A DNA stretch of 48,850 bases from Rhodocyclaceae bacterium (GTDB lineage Bacteria > Pseudomonadota > Gammaproteobacteria > Burkholderiales > Rhodocyclaceae). The translations under genes and the position numbers were made by a program. The stretch lies in assembly GCA_011391215.1 (NCBI GenBank), contig JAABQX010000010.1, positions 1 through 48,850 on the forward strand, in the 5' to 3' direction. The notes below the pieces were generated by a model that was not told where the DNA came from, did no database searches, and worked only from the letters and a program-made list of their open reading frames with translations. This document shows, in pieces, positions 8,700 to 17,505 of this stretch (positions are counted from its first letter, which is position 1; every line of letters begins with the position of its first letter).

Positions 8700-9497
8700 T
8701 TACCACACGGCGCGCATGCTCAGGGTCCACATTTTCTCTCCGGACTGCGGAGGAGATGCGCCACCTTGGGTCATTGTGTCAAGCCTGGCCGGAGCGACAC
8801 TGGTGCGCTGGATACTGATGTTCGATTTAATACCCAATACGCTGTCCGCCCAGGCATTGGCAAAGCCGAAGGGGTCGGTGAGCACCATGATTGTCTTGTC
8901 CCAGCCATCCATACCGCCCGGCTGATTGCGGATGCGTTCCCGTAATGGGGCAAACCAGTACTCCCCAACCAGCGAGCCGATCACCGGCGTCACAATCAAG
9001 TCTTGCTTGGAGACGGGTTCGAACATAGCCTCTGCGCCAAATTCGTAAAGTGAGGACCAGAGGGCCGAGACCAGGAAAGATTCCATGCGACCGAGACCGC
9101 GTTCTCTTGCCCGGGTGTAGTAAGTGGCGCCCCAGTAGGGGTGGAGCACGTAATTGACCACAGCCTTGTCTTGATCCCACACTGGGGTCAAGTTGTTTCT
9201 GTATTTTTCGCTGGAATATGAGTCTTTTTCCTCAGAACCCCAACCTGAAATACTCTCCGGCATCACATAGAGCGTGCCGATGGCTAAAAACTGCCATCCC
9301 AGAAAATAGGCAGTGTCGCGCCCAACGCCTTTCCAGTCCGGGCTGCCCGGTAAAGGGCCGTTCCAGGGGTAGTTCACCCCGGACTCGGTTTCAATGGCGG
9401 GCGTCGGCGCTGCTTCTTCTGCCATTGCGGGGGGGCAGACGAAGTTAACGAGGAAGAAACAGAGGGCCGCAAGACGCCAAGTATTTTTTTTAACCAC
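8700..9497 (-). CDS. DUF3943 domain protein, exported
   Basis: A 265-residue exported protein. The GTG start has AGGA about nine bases upstream. The signal peptide ends near CPPAMA-EE. The mature part has the DUF3943 pattern: NYVLHPYWGATYYTRARERG, a central SLYEFGAEAMFEPVSKQD, and TPVIGSLVGEYWF, followed by a C-terminal beta-rich segment ending in an aromatic residue (MRAVW). The role of the family is unknown; the pattern suggests an outer-membrane or lipid-associated protein (inference). It sits upstream of lolC on the same strand, 88 bases apart, and diverges from tamA, so its neighbours on both sides are outer-membrane biogenesis genes. Confidence 0.78.
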   Translation of the reverse strand: MVKKNTWRLAALCFFLVNFVCPPAMAEEAAPTPAIETESGVNYPWNGPLPGSPDWKGVGRDTAYFLGWQFLAIGTLYVMPESISGWGSEEKDSYSSEKYRNNLTPVWDQDKAVVNYVLHPYWGATYYTRARERGLGRMESFLVSALWSSLYEFGAEAMFEPVSKQDLIVTPVIGSLVGEYWFAPLRERIRNQPGGMDGWDKTIMVLTDPFGFANAWADSVLGIKSNISIQRTSVAPARLDTMTQGGASPPQSGEKMWTLSMRAVW

Positions 9498-9591
9498 TTG
9501 TTAATCCTAAGTTATTTGCCGAGCCGTGCGGGCCAGAATTGAGTTAAGAGTGAGCGATGATACAGGGAGACGACCGGCTTGTACCGCACAG

Positions 9592-9597
9592 TAGAAT
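9592..9597 (+). promoter_or_regulatory. Candidate -10 box for tamA
   Basis: TAGAAT ends six bases before the GTG start at 9604. The TAG is an in-frame stop, so tamA cannot start farther upstream. The usable space for a leader is only a few bases. Confidence 0.45.
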
Positions 9598-9603
9598 CCG
9601 CGC

Positions 9604-11283
9604 GTGTTTTTATCCGCCCGTCGCCTCTTTCCTTGCCTGCTGGTTCTCCTCCCGCCGATCGCGCTGGGCGGGGAATTGGCGCTCGATGCGCCGGATGAAA
9701 TTGTTGAACTGCTGACGCCGCATTTGCCGGAAGAGGCGGGAGCTGTGCAGTTGCAAAAATTGTCGCGTGAAATCCTGTCGACTGAGGGTTATTTCTTGCC
9801 TGTGATCGATTTTGCGCAGAGCAACGATGCAGTGCGCCTGAAAATCGACCCCGGGCCGCGTACCACCGTCAAGGCGGTGAATGTAACGATCAACGGCCCG
9901 ATCGAGGCAAAAATCAAAGATGAACTGGTGGCCAGCTGGCGGTTGCCCATTGCCCAACCCTTCCGTCAGGAAGATTGGGATCGCGCCAAGCAAGACTTGC
10001 TTTCTCGCTTGCTGGCTAATGACCACGCCGCCGCCAAACTTGTCGATAGCGAGGCCGGGATTGACTCGCTTGCCGCTAGCGCGATGCTGATGGCGCAATA
10101 CGACGCGGGTCCGCGCTATCGCTTTGGAGAATTGCGCTACAGCGGGCTTGAGCGCTATTCACCGGAACTGGTGGAGCGCTACAACCATTTTGTTCGTCCC
10201 GGCGAGGCGTATCGCGAGGACAAACTCAGCGAGCTGCAGAGCACGCTGCAGGTGACGCCTTATTTTTCATCGGTCAGCGTCAGCCTTGATCCGGATGCCG
10301 CCGAGGGTGACGGCGCTACGGTGGATGCGCCAGTGCTGGTGCGTGTGCGCGAGCAGGCGGCGCACCGCCTGGCCCTGGGGGCGGGAGTCAGTTCCAACAC
10401 CGGGGCGCGGATCGAGTTTGCTTATCACACGCCCAACCTGTTCAAGCAGGCCTGGTCGCTTGATAGCGGCCTGCGGCTGGAGCAGAAAAAACAAACAGCC
10501 TACGCCGATGTGTTCCTGCCACCGGATGAGAAAAATCGCCGCCATAGCGTCGGGGTCATGGCCGAAGGCACCGATATTGAGGGGCTGAAAACCCAGCGTT
10601 TCGCCTTCGGGGCGCAAAGCGTGCAGCAGCGTGGCAGCATCGAACAACGTCTGGCGCTGCAATGGCAACATGAGTATTTGCAGCCGGATGGTGCCCAAGA
10701 AACCGACAGCAAGGCACTGGTGCCCAATGTGACATGGACCTGGCGTCAGGTCGACGATGTGCTAAATCCGCATCATGGCATCGTTTTGCAAGCGCAAATC
10801 GGCGGCGCGGCCCAGGAGCTGCTTTCGGACCAGGATTTCGTGCGTCTGTATGGCCGCTATCAGCAGTTCATTCCGCTGGGCCGCGTCGATTCACTGATTT
10901 TGCGTGGCGAACTGGGCTACACCATCGCTGATTCGCGGAATGGCATCCCACAGGATTACCTGTTTCGCACCGGTGGCACCAGTTCGGTACGCGGTTATCC
11001 GTACCAAAGTCTCGGCGTCGAGGACGGCAATGCAGTGGTTGGCGGACGTTACCTCGCCGTGGCCAGCGCCGAAGCGACGCATTGGCTCGACAACGATTGG
11101 GGCATCGCAGCCTTTATCGATGCCGGTGACGCCATCGATGCGCTTCAGGATGCCCGTCTTGCCGTCGGCTACGGACTCGGTGCGCGCTGGCGCAGCCCGG
11201 CCGGGCCGATCGGCATCGACCTGGCCTACGGTCAGCGAATTAGTGAGTTTCATCTGCATTTCTCGCTGGCGATTCCGTTCTGA
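9604..11283 (+). CDS. tamA: Translocation and assembly module outer-membrane protein TamA
   Basis: Omp85-family outer-membrane barrel, 559 residues, partner of TamB in moving or inserting outer-membrane components. A signal peptide covers about 1-22. POTRA domains follow (about 25-255), including the segments TVKAVNVTINGPIE and YRFGELRYSGLERY. The 16-strand barrel contains the Omp85 lid-lock motif in GGTSSVRGYPYQSLG and ends in a barrel signal HLHFSLAIPF with terminal Phe. The GTG start is forced by the in-frame stop at 9592. tamB begins one base after the tamA stop, so they form an operon. Confidence 0.93.
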   Translation: MFLSARRLFPCLLVLLPPIALGGELALDAPDEIVELLTPHLPEEAGAVQLQKLSREILSTEGYFLPVIDFAQSNDAVRLKIDPGPRTTVKAVNVTINGPIEAKIKDELVASWRLPIAQPFRQEDWDRAKQDLLSRLLANDHAAAKLVDSEAGIDSLAASAMLMAQYDAGPRYRFGELRYSGLERYSPELVERYNHFVRPGEAYREDKLSELQSTLQVTPYFSSVSVSLDPDAAEGDGATVDAPVLVRVREQAAHRLALGAGVSSNTGARIEFAYHTPNLFKQAWSLDSGLRLEQKKQTAYADVFLPPDEKNRRHSVGVMAEGTDIEGLKTQRFAFGAQSVQQRGSIEQRLALQWQHEYLQPDGAQETDSKALVPNVTWTWRQVDDVLNPHHGIVLQAQIGGAAQELLSDQDFVRLYGRYQQFIPLGRVDSLILRGELGYTIADSRNGIPQDYLFRTGGTSSVRGYPYQSLGVEDGNAVVGGRYLAVASAEATHWLDNDWGIAAFIDAGDAIDALQDARLAVGYGLGARWRSPAGPIGIDLAYGQRISEFHLHFSLAIPF

Positions 11284-11284
11284 G

Positions 11285-14200
11285 ATGCGCGCCAAACTCG
11301 CCCTCGCCAGCTTTTTACTGATCGCCGCGCTTGGCGGGGCCGGCTTTTGGCTGAGCCATAGCGAAAGCGGGCTGAAAAACGTGGCGCAGCTTGCCAGTCA
11401 GGCGAGTGGTGGACGGCTGAAAATCGGGGCGAGTAGCGGGCAGTTGGTCGGGCCGTTCACGCTTGAAACGCTGAGCTGGGAGAGTCCTGACCTCAAGATT
11501 CGGATTGCCGGTTTGCGCGCCGATTGGCAGCCGGGCGCCTTGTTCAGCGGAAAACTGGCGATCAGCGAACTCGGCATTGATCAGTTGCACTTTGATATTG
11601 CGACGAGCAGCGATGCCAGTCCGCCGCCGACCCGATTGCGGCTGCCTGTTGCGGTCGACGTCGACAAAGTGGCGATTTCAGCCTTTGATTGGGCGGGTTT
11701 TTTCACTGCGAATTTGATCAGCGGCCGGTTGAGTAGTGACGGTGAAACTCACCATCTGAGCGATTTTGTTGCCAGGAGCGGCCATCTTGCCTTGACTGGC
11801 GAGGCCAGCCTGGGCGGTGCTGCACCTTTACCTCTAAACTTCAGCGCGCAACTCAGTACACTACTCAGTGGCCAGCTTGACGCGCGTCCGCTGCACATCG
11901 CAATCCACGGCGACGGCGTGCTCGAGCGCTTCGAGCTGGCCATCAAGGCTGAGCAAGGCGTCAGCGGGCAAGGCAAGGCGACGATCACGCCATTCTCGGC
12001 GCAATTCTTTGCCGATGCCCGACTGGTGCTGGACGGTATCAATCCCGCTGACTGGTTACCTGACGCGCCGCTGGCACTGCTCGCGCTTGAGGCCAATCTG
12101 CAACCTGCCGGGCAAGGCTTGACGGGCGATTTTGCGCTCACCAACCGGCAGCCCGGCCCCTTCGACCGCCAGCGTTTGCCGCTTGCGCAACTGCACGGTC
12201 AGCTTCGGGGGAATGCTGCGGCAATGCGCTTCGAGCAGCTACGCGCTGATTTAAGCGGTGGCGGTTCGTTGAGCGGCAGTGGCCGCTGGGCGGGGCATGT
12301 CCTCAATCTTGATCTGCAGGCGGCCAAACTGGATGCCGGCAGCCTGATTACACGCTTGCGCAAAACTCAGTTAAAAGGCCCGCTTAACGCCACCCTCAGC
12401 GTCGACCAGCAAACCCTGCAGGCTCAGCTCAGCGACCCGCGTTATGCCTTAAAAGTGAACGCGCAACACGCCGCCGGCCAAATCACGGTGCCGGTACTTG
12501 AACTCTCGTCCGGCGACTCTGCGCTCAAGGTCAATGGCGCACTGACGTTCAATCAGGCGCGGGCGTTCAAGCTGGAGGGGGAACTCAGCCGCTTTGATCC
12601 AAGCCGTTTTAGCAAAGCGCCCAAGGCGCTGATCAACAGCCATTTCAAAGGCACAGGCACGCTGCCGCCGCGCCCGCAAATTGACGCACATTTTGAAATT
12701 GCCGATAGTAAGTTTGCCAGCGAGCCATTGGCCGGGTGGGGTGATATCCGTCTCGATTGGCCGCGCGTTCAACAGGCGAATGTCACGCTAAATGCCGGCA
12801 CCAATCAACTCAAGATGCAAGGCGCCTTTGGTCAGCCGGGTGACCAACTTGAGATTGCGATCAACGCGCCGAGACTCGCGCCCTATGGCATCTATGGGAT
12901 CGAAGGCGGGCTCGTCGCACAACTGAGGATGGCCGGTACCGTTCAGGCACCAACGCTGAATGCCAGTGCCGAGGCGAGCCGTTTGTATCTGCCGGGCGTC
13001 GCTCAACTGAGCGGATTGAAACTCTCGCTGGACGCCGGCAGTGCCACCAACGCACCACTCGCACTCAACTTGACGGTGGCGCGTATTGTAGATTCTAGGC
13101 AAGTCATGCTGGCGCGCGCGATCCAGCTAAAGGCCAGCGGCAGCAATGCGCACCACATTATTCAGGGTGGTGCCGAGCTGGCTAGCGAGCGCACGCTGGC
13201 GCTAAGCCTGCAAGGGAGCCTGGAAGAGATGCGCTGGCGCGGTGAGTTGCAGGAGGCCAGCCTGAGTGGGGGAATTGCGGGCTTCAAGCTGACTGCGCCG
13301 ACGGTGGTGGCAGTGGCTGCCGAGGCCTGGTCATTTGGTCCGGCGCAACTCGCCGGACTTGATCCGGCGCAGCCGTGGCAAGCCACGCTGCAAGCCAATG
13401 CTGACGCCAGGCAATTGCGTGCCGAACTCAGCGCCCGTGGGCCGCGCTTCGGCGAACTGGACGGCAAAATGGAGGCCGCGATGAGCAGCGCCTGGTCGCT
13501 CAACCAGCAAGCGCCGTGGCTGGCGACCTTAACAAACCGTAGCAATGACCTGGGTTGGCTGGCCGGCTTGCTCGGCGAGGGCTGGAAAACCGGTGGTCGC
13601 CTGAGTGGCGAGTTGAAAATTGCCGGCACCCCGGCGCAACCGATTTCCAGCGGCAGCTATCGCGGTGAGGAATTGATGTTGCAGATCCCCGGGCAGGGTT
13701 TGCACCTCGCCAACGGGAAGCTCGATGTCGCGTTGAGCAACAATCTCCTGCACGTTAATCAGTTGAATTTCGACAGCCTGCTGCAAAAGCCGCCGCGCGC
13801 CCTGTTGCGCAGTGAGCGCGTTGATCTGGCGGCCCTGACCGGGCGACCTGGGCGGCTTGAAATCGGCGGCGCAATGCGGGTTGACCGTAACCAACTCGGC
13901 GATCACGCTGCGCTCGATGTTCGGCTCGAGCGTTTTGGCGTTTATCAGCGTCCGGATGAGTGGGTATTGCTCTCTGGCAACGGCCGGATGAACTGGGAAA
14001 ACAATACACTGGGCATCCATGGCAAGCTGGCCGTCGATGCCGGTTATTGGCAACTCGCCGCTGCGGGAACACCCAGATTGTCCGATGATGTGGTGATCAA
14101 ATCGCCGGCAGGCGAAAAGTCGGCCAGTCCGCTGCGCCAAAATCTCGATCTCGACATCAGCGCCGATCTGGGGCGCAATTTCCTGTTCGACGGCGTCGGG

Positions 14201-14995
14201 CTGAACAGCCGGCTGGTAGGTGACGTGCGCGTGCGCGCCAGCGGCCGCGACCTGCTGCGGGCCAGCGGCAGCATTCGCTCCCGCGATGGCCGCTTCGAGG
14301 CTTACGGCCAGCAACTGGAAATAGAACGCGGCATTCTCACCTTTCAAGGGCTGATCGAAAATCCGGCGCTCGACGTGCGTGCCATACGCAAAGGTTTGCC
14401 GGTGGAAGCCGGCGTGCAGGTGAGCGGCACCGCGCAAAAGCCGACCGTCAAGCTGGTTTCTGATCCCGAGCTACCCGACGCCGAAAAACTTACCTGGCTG
14501 GTGCTCGGCCATGGCCCCGAGCAATTGAGCGCCGCTGATGCCGCGCTGTTGCTCCCAGCGGCAGGCAGCATCCTCGGCCGTGACTCCGCTGGCGTAGTCA
14601 AGCAGCTAAAAACCAACTTCGGCATCGATGAATTGGGTATCCGCCAGGGTCAGCTTGGCGACAACAACAGTCGCTCCCAGCGGAGCCGGATAGCCGGTGG
14701 CAGCTACGATACGACCGCCAGCACCGGCAATCAGATTCTCAGCGTCGGCAAACGTCTCTCTTCCAACGCCCTGCTCTCCTACGAGCAAACCCTGGGCGAG
14801 GCGGAGAGCATCGTCAAGCTGACGGTCAATCTGACCCGGGAGATTTCGGTGATCGGCCGCGCCGGCAGCGACAACGCGCTCGATATTTTTTATACGATCA
14901 CGCTGGGCAAGCCCAAACGTGGTGTCGAAAATTCGTTACGGACCGGAGGGCGCGCGCCTGCGGCGTCGATAGACCCCGATGATGCGCACAAATAG
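11285..14995 (+). CDS. tamB: Translocation and assembly module inner-membrane protein TamB
   Basis: AsmA/TamB-type bridge protein, 1236 residues, anchored in the inner membrane and spanning the periplasm to TamA. I start it at the ATG one base after the tamA stop (MRAKLALASFLLIAALGGAG); the open frame upstream of it is a shadow over tamA. The signal anchor covers residues 6-24. A very long repetitive beta-rich region follows. The C-terminal DUF490/TamB domain includes RDGRFEAYGQQLEIERGIL, PDAEKLTWLVLGHG and ends YTITLGKPKRG plus an extra tail of about 25 residues. The gene points at the fusion gene on the other strand. Confidence 0.93.
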   Translation: MRAKLALASFLLIAALGGAGFWLSHSESGLKNVAQLASQASGGRLKIGASSGQLVGPFTLETLSWESPDLKIRIAGLRADWQPGALFSGKLAISELGIDQLHFDIATSSDASPPPTRLRLPVAVDVDKVAISAFDWAGFFTANLISGRLSSDGETHHLSDFVARSGHLALTGEASLGGAAPLPLNFSAQLSTLLSGQLDARPLHIAIHGDGVLERFELAIKAEQGVSGQGKATITPFSAQFFADARLVLDGINPADWLPDAPLALLALEANLQPAGQGLTGDFALTNRQPGPFDRQRLPLAQLHGQLRGNAAAMRFEQLRADLSGGGSLSGSGRWAGHVLNLDLQAAKLDAGSLITRLRKTQLKGPLNATLSVDQQTLQAQLSDPRYALKVNAQHAAGQITVPVLELSSGDSALKVNGALTFNQARAFKLEGELSRFDPSRFSKAPKALINSHFKGTGTLPPRPQIDAHFEIADSKFASEPLAGWGDIRLDWPRVQQANVTLNAGTNQLKMQGAFGQPGDQLEIAINAPRLAPYGIYGIEGGLVAQLRMAGTVQAPTLNASAEASRLYLPGVAQLSGLKLSLDAGSATNAPLALNLTVARIVDSRQVMLARAIQLKASGSNAHHIIQGGAELASERTLALSLQGSLEEMRWRGELQEASLSGGIAGFKLTAPTVVAVAAEAWSFGPAQLAGLDPAQPWQATLQANADARQLRAELSARGPRFGELDGKMEAAMSSAWSLNQQAPWLATLTNRSNDLGWLAGLLGEGWKTGGRLSGELKIAGTPAQPISSGSYRGEELMLQIPGQGLHLANGKLDVALSNNLLHVNQLNFDSLLQKPPRALLRSERVDLAALTGRPGRLEIGGAMRVDRNQLGDHAALDVRLERFGVYQRPDEWVLLSGNGRMNWENNTLGIHGKLAVDAGYWQLAAAGTPRLSDDVVIKSPAGEKSASPLRQNLDLDISADLGRNFLFDGVGLNSRLVGDVRVRASGRDLLRASGSIRSRDGRFEAYGQQLEIERGILTFQGLIENPALDVRAIRKGLPVEAGVQVSGTAQKPTVKLVSDPELPDAEKLTWLVLGHGPEQLSAADAALLLPAAGSILGRDSAGVVKQLKTNFGIDELGIRQGQLGDNNSRSQRSRIAGGSYDTTASTGNQILSVGKRLSSNALLSYEQTLGEAESIVKLTVNLTREISVIGRAGSDNALDIFYTITLGKPKRGVENSLRTGGRAPAASIDPDDAHK

Positions 14996-15015
14996 ATGAT
15001 GACTCGCTAACAAGG

Positions 15016-15057
15016 GATTCAGCTGCCGTCCCGCCAGCGCCGACTTTTGCCTGAATC
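15016..15057. terminator. Inverted arms around a 24-base repeat, tamB/fusion-gene convergence
   Basis: GATTCAG (15016-15022) and CTGAATC (15051-15057) are perfect 7-base inverted arms. The 28-base loop is almost exactly one copy of the 24-base repeat. The right arm overlaps the stop codon of the convergent gene. It is possibly a shared terminator; the loop is long, so this is tentative. Confidence 0.35.
15025..15048 (+). repeat. 24-base dispersed repeat, copy 6 (intergenic)
   Basis: Exact form, identical over 24 bases to the copy at 27531. It lies in the 60-base gap between convergent tamB and the kinase fusion gene. Confidence 0.9.
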
Positions 15058-17392
15058 AGCGCCGTATCTGGATTTCGTCGATATGCCCGATCATGCCGGT
15101 GCGGATGCTCGCGGCGTTGCCTTCGTCGGTATCGATGTGCATGGCGAGGCGGAAGTTGGGGTTCACGCGTACCACGACGTCACCGAAGATCAACTCGCGG
15201 TCACCATCGATACGTACCCGCACCACATACTTATCGCGCAGGCCACGGCGCATGGCATCCTCGGGCGACATGTGGATATGCCGCTGGGCGCAGATTACCC
15301 CGTGCGTTATGGTCGTCGAGCCCTGCGTGCCTTCGAGGGTGATGCCCGGCGTATTGGCGAGGTCGCCCGATTCGCGGATCGGCGGCTGGATGCCAAGCTT
15401 GAACTGCTCGGTCATGGCGATCTCGACCTGGGTTTCCTTGCGCGTCGGGCCGAGCACGCGCACATTCTCGATCTTGCCCTTGGGGCCGACCAGATGCACT
15501 TTTTCGGCGCAGGCAAACTGGCCAGGCTGCGAGAGTTCATGCTCGGGCGTGAGCTGGTGGCCTGGGCCGAACAGCTTTTCCACGTCGGCCTGCGCCAGAT
15601 GCACGTGATGGGCGGAGATTTCGATGGGGATCGGCTCGTCTGCCTGCCCGTTGCCGCTGCGGGTGATCAAGCTGCGCTCGGTAGCACGCAAGGCTTCCCA
15701 AGCCACCAGGCGCTCGTCGTTGCTGGCGATGACGATGATCTTGACGGGCGAATCATCAGCGGAGATGACGGCATGTGAAGCGACCGCGCCAAGGGTGCGA
15801 TTCTTCTCCTCGTCGAGGCGGATGCCCATGAATTCGAGGCCCTGGCAGGCCAGACTGCGTACGGCAGAACTGGATTCACCGATGCGACCGGTGAAGGCCA
15901 GCACATCGATGCCACCCATCGCCGCAACGTAAGCGCCAACGGTCTTGCGAATGTGATAGCAATAGGCACGGTGCGCCAGCAAGGCCCGATGATGGCCCTC
16001 GTCGGCGGCGGCTTCGACCTCGCGAATATCGCCCGATATCCCCGAAATACCTTTCATGCCGCTTTCCGAGTTGATGAGCTTCGACAGCTCCTCGGGCGAC
16101 ATCTTGTAATGTTCCATCAGGTGGATCATCACCGCCGGATCGAGGTTGCCGGCACGATTCGACATGATCAGGCCTTCGGACGGAGTCAGGCCCATCGTCG
16201 TATCCACGGATCTGCCGTGGTCGATGGCGCACATCGAGGAGCCGATGCCGAGGTGGCAGGAGACGATCTCCAGCTCGCTGAGCGGTCGTTTCGTCACTTC
16301 CGCAGACTTCAGCGACACATAGCGGTGTGAGGTGCCGTGGAAGCCATAGCGGCGGATGCCGTCTTTCTTGTAATACTCGTAAGGCAGACCGTACATGTAG
16401 GCGTAGGTCGGCAGCGTCTGGTGGAAAGCTGTGTCGAACACGGCAATGTGCGGCACAGCGGGAAAATACTTCATCGCCGCCTTGATGCCGTCGAGGTTAA
16501 CCGGGTTGTGATACGGCGCGAACACCGCCAATGCCTCGATATCCTTCATCACATCCGGTGTGATCAGGGTCGAGCTGTAGTACTTGCTGCCGCCATGGAC
16601 GACGCGGTGGCCGACTACCACGACCTCCTGCGGCATGAAAGCGAAGCGGCCGCCAAGCTTGCCGACCTCATCGAAGATCGCCGCAAACAGGTCGGGCAAG
16701 GTGCAATGAGGCCGCGTGCGTTCAATGACTTCGCCGCCGGCAACCAGGCGGACGCCGACAGCGCCGTTGCCGAGGTGATCGAAGATGCCATGGATATCGC
16801 GACTGTCATCTTCGGTGTCGTAGATGCCGAAGCGCACCTGCGCATTACCGACATTGAGCGCAAGGATGCGTCCCGGCGTTTCCGATTTCAGTCTCAGGGC
16901 ATACGGATCGGCGGCATTCGCCAGCGCTTGCGATTGCACCTGGCTGCTGGTGAGGTCGATGGCCTTGGCTGCATTCGACTTGATCCGTTCCGCCAGCAGT
17001 CGCGAAAGAAACATCACCGCCTTGGGCTGGGTCACGATATCGCGGTTGAAGACGCTTTGGGGAATCAACAAAACGAAACAGCGATTGCTGGCGATGATGT
17101 CGGTCACCGTCCGGTCGCCGGTCAGCAGCGACATCTCACCGAAGACATCACCGTCGTTGAGTTCGCCGATAACGGTACGCTCACCGATCAACCCGGCCAG
17201 GGAAATCTCGGCGCGGCCCGACAGCATCACACCAAAATGCTCACCGGGTTCGCCGCACTCCCTGATCGCCTCCTTGCCCTCGAAGCTGCGTATTTCGCTG
17301 CCGGTCAGAATGCTCTCGATTTTTTCCGGGCTGAAACCGGCGAACAGCCGCACATGCTCGGCCAGAAACTGTTTGACTTCATGGGGGCTCAT
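15056..17392 (-). CDS. Cyclic-nucleotide-binding domain / acetate-propionate kinase / PduL phosphotransacylase fusion
   Basis: One 778-residue protein with three parts. Residues about 15-122 form a cNMP-binding fold (GEPGEHFGVMLSG, then GDVFGEMSLLTGDRT). Residues about 175-570 are an acetokinase: HRVVHGG (Arg263), FDTAFH (Asp320), RYGFHGTSH (His352), MSNRAGNLDP (Arg413), TGRIGES (Glu506). Residues about 588-778 are PduL: HHVHL (His596, His598), RHIHM (His705, His707), MHIDTDE (His752), the expected zinc ligands. The two catalytic parts would carry out consecutive steps between acyl-CoA, acyl-phosphate and acyl plus ATP. Unusual kinase sites: NVGNAQV where NCGSSSL is normal, and CHLGIG where CHLGNG is normal. 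I use the ATG at 17392, which has GAGG about 8 bases upstream; a GTG lies three codons earlier. The cNMP part suggests allosteric control (inference). Confidence 0.9.
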   Translation of the reverse strand: MSPHEVKQFLAEHVRLFAGFSPEKIESILTGSEIRSFEGKEAIRECGEPGEHFGVMLSGRAEISLAGLIGERTVIGELNDGDVFGEMSLLTGDRTVTDIIASNRCFVLLIPQSVFNRDIVTQPKAVMFLSRLLAERIKSNAAKAIDLTSSQVQSQALANAADPYALRLKSETPGRILALNVGNAQVRFGIYDTEDDSRDIHGIFDHLGNGAVGVRLVAGGEVIERTRPHCTLPDLFAAIFDEVGKLGGRFAFMPQEVVVVGHRVVHGGSKYYSSTLITPDVMKDIEALAVFAPYHNPVNLDGIKAAMKYFPAVPHIAVFDTAFHQTLPTYAYMYGLPYEYYKKDGIRRYGFHGTSHRYVSLKSAEVTKRPLSELEIVSCHLGIGSSMCAIDHGRSVDTTMGLTPSEGLIMSNRAGNLDPAVMIHLMEHYKMSPEELSKLINSESGMKGISGISGDIREVEAAADEGHHRALLAHRAYCYHIRKTVGAYVAAMGGIDVLAFTGRIGESSSAVRSLACQGLEFMGIRLDEEKNRTLGAVASHAVISADDSPVKIIVIASNDERLVAWEALRATERSLITRSGNGQADEPIPIEISAHHVHLAQADVEKLFGPGHQLTPEHELSQPGQFACAEKVHLVGPKGKIENVRVLGPTRKETQVEIAMTEQFKLGIQPPIRESGDLANTPGITLEGTQGSTTITHGVICAQRHIHMSPEDAMRRGLRDKYVVRVRIDGDRELIFGDVVVRVNPNFRLAMHIDTDEGNAASIRTGMIGHIDEIQIRR

Positions 17393-17493
17393 GGTTCTCA
17401 CCTCAAAACATCACTGATTGCTTATCAAGTATGGCATAAGAAAGCCCTATTTTGTTGCAGCGCAGCAGGCAAAATTGCAAGAAATCGCCGTGC

Positions 17494-17499
17494 TAGCAT
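17494..17499 (+). promoter_or_regulatory. Candidate extended -10 box for the COG4255-like gene
   Basis: TGCTAGCAT gives a TAGCAT box with extended TG, ending six bases before the ATG at 17506. There is no Shine-Dalgarno. The spacer CCGCCG closely resembles that of tamA (CCGCGC). Confidence 0.4.
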
Positions 17500-17505
17500 C
17501 CGCCG

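Noticed and set aside
10904-11284. Upstream extension of the tamB frame to 10904
   Set aside because: It overlaps tamA, lacks the family N-terminus, and a proper signal anchor begins at the ATG at 11285.
14114-14130. Possible extra repeat copy in tamB (AAAAGTCGGCCAGTCCG)
   Set aside because: Only the first ten bases match; the GCTGGC and GGACGGC parts are absent, so it may be chance.
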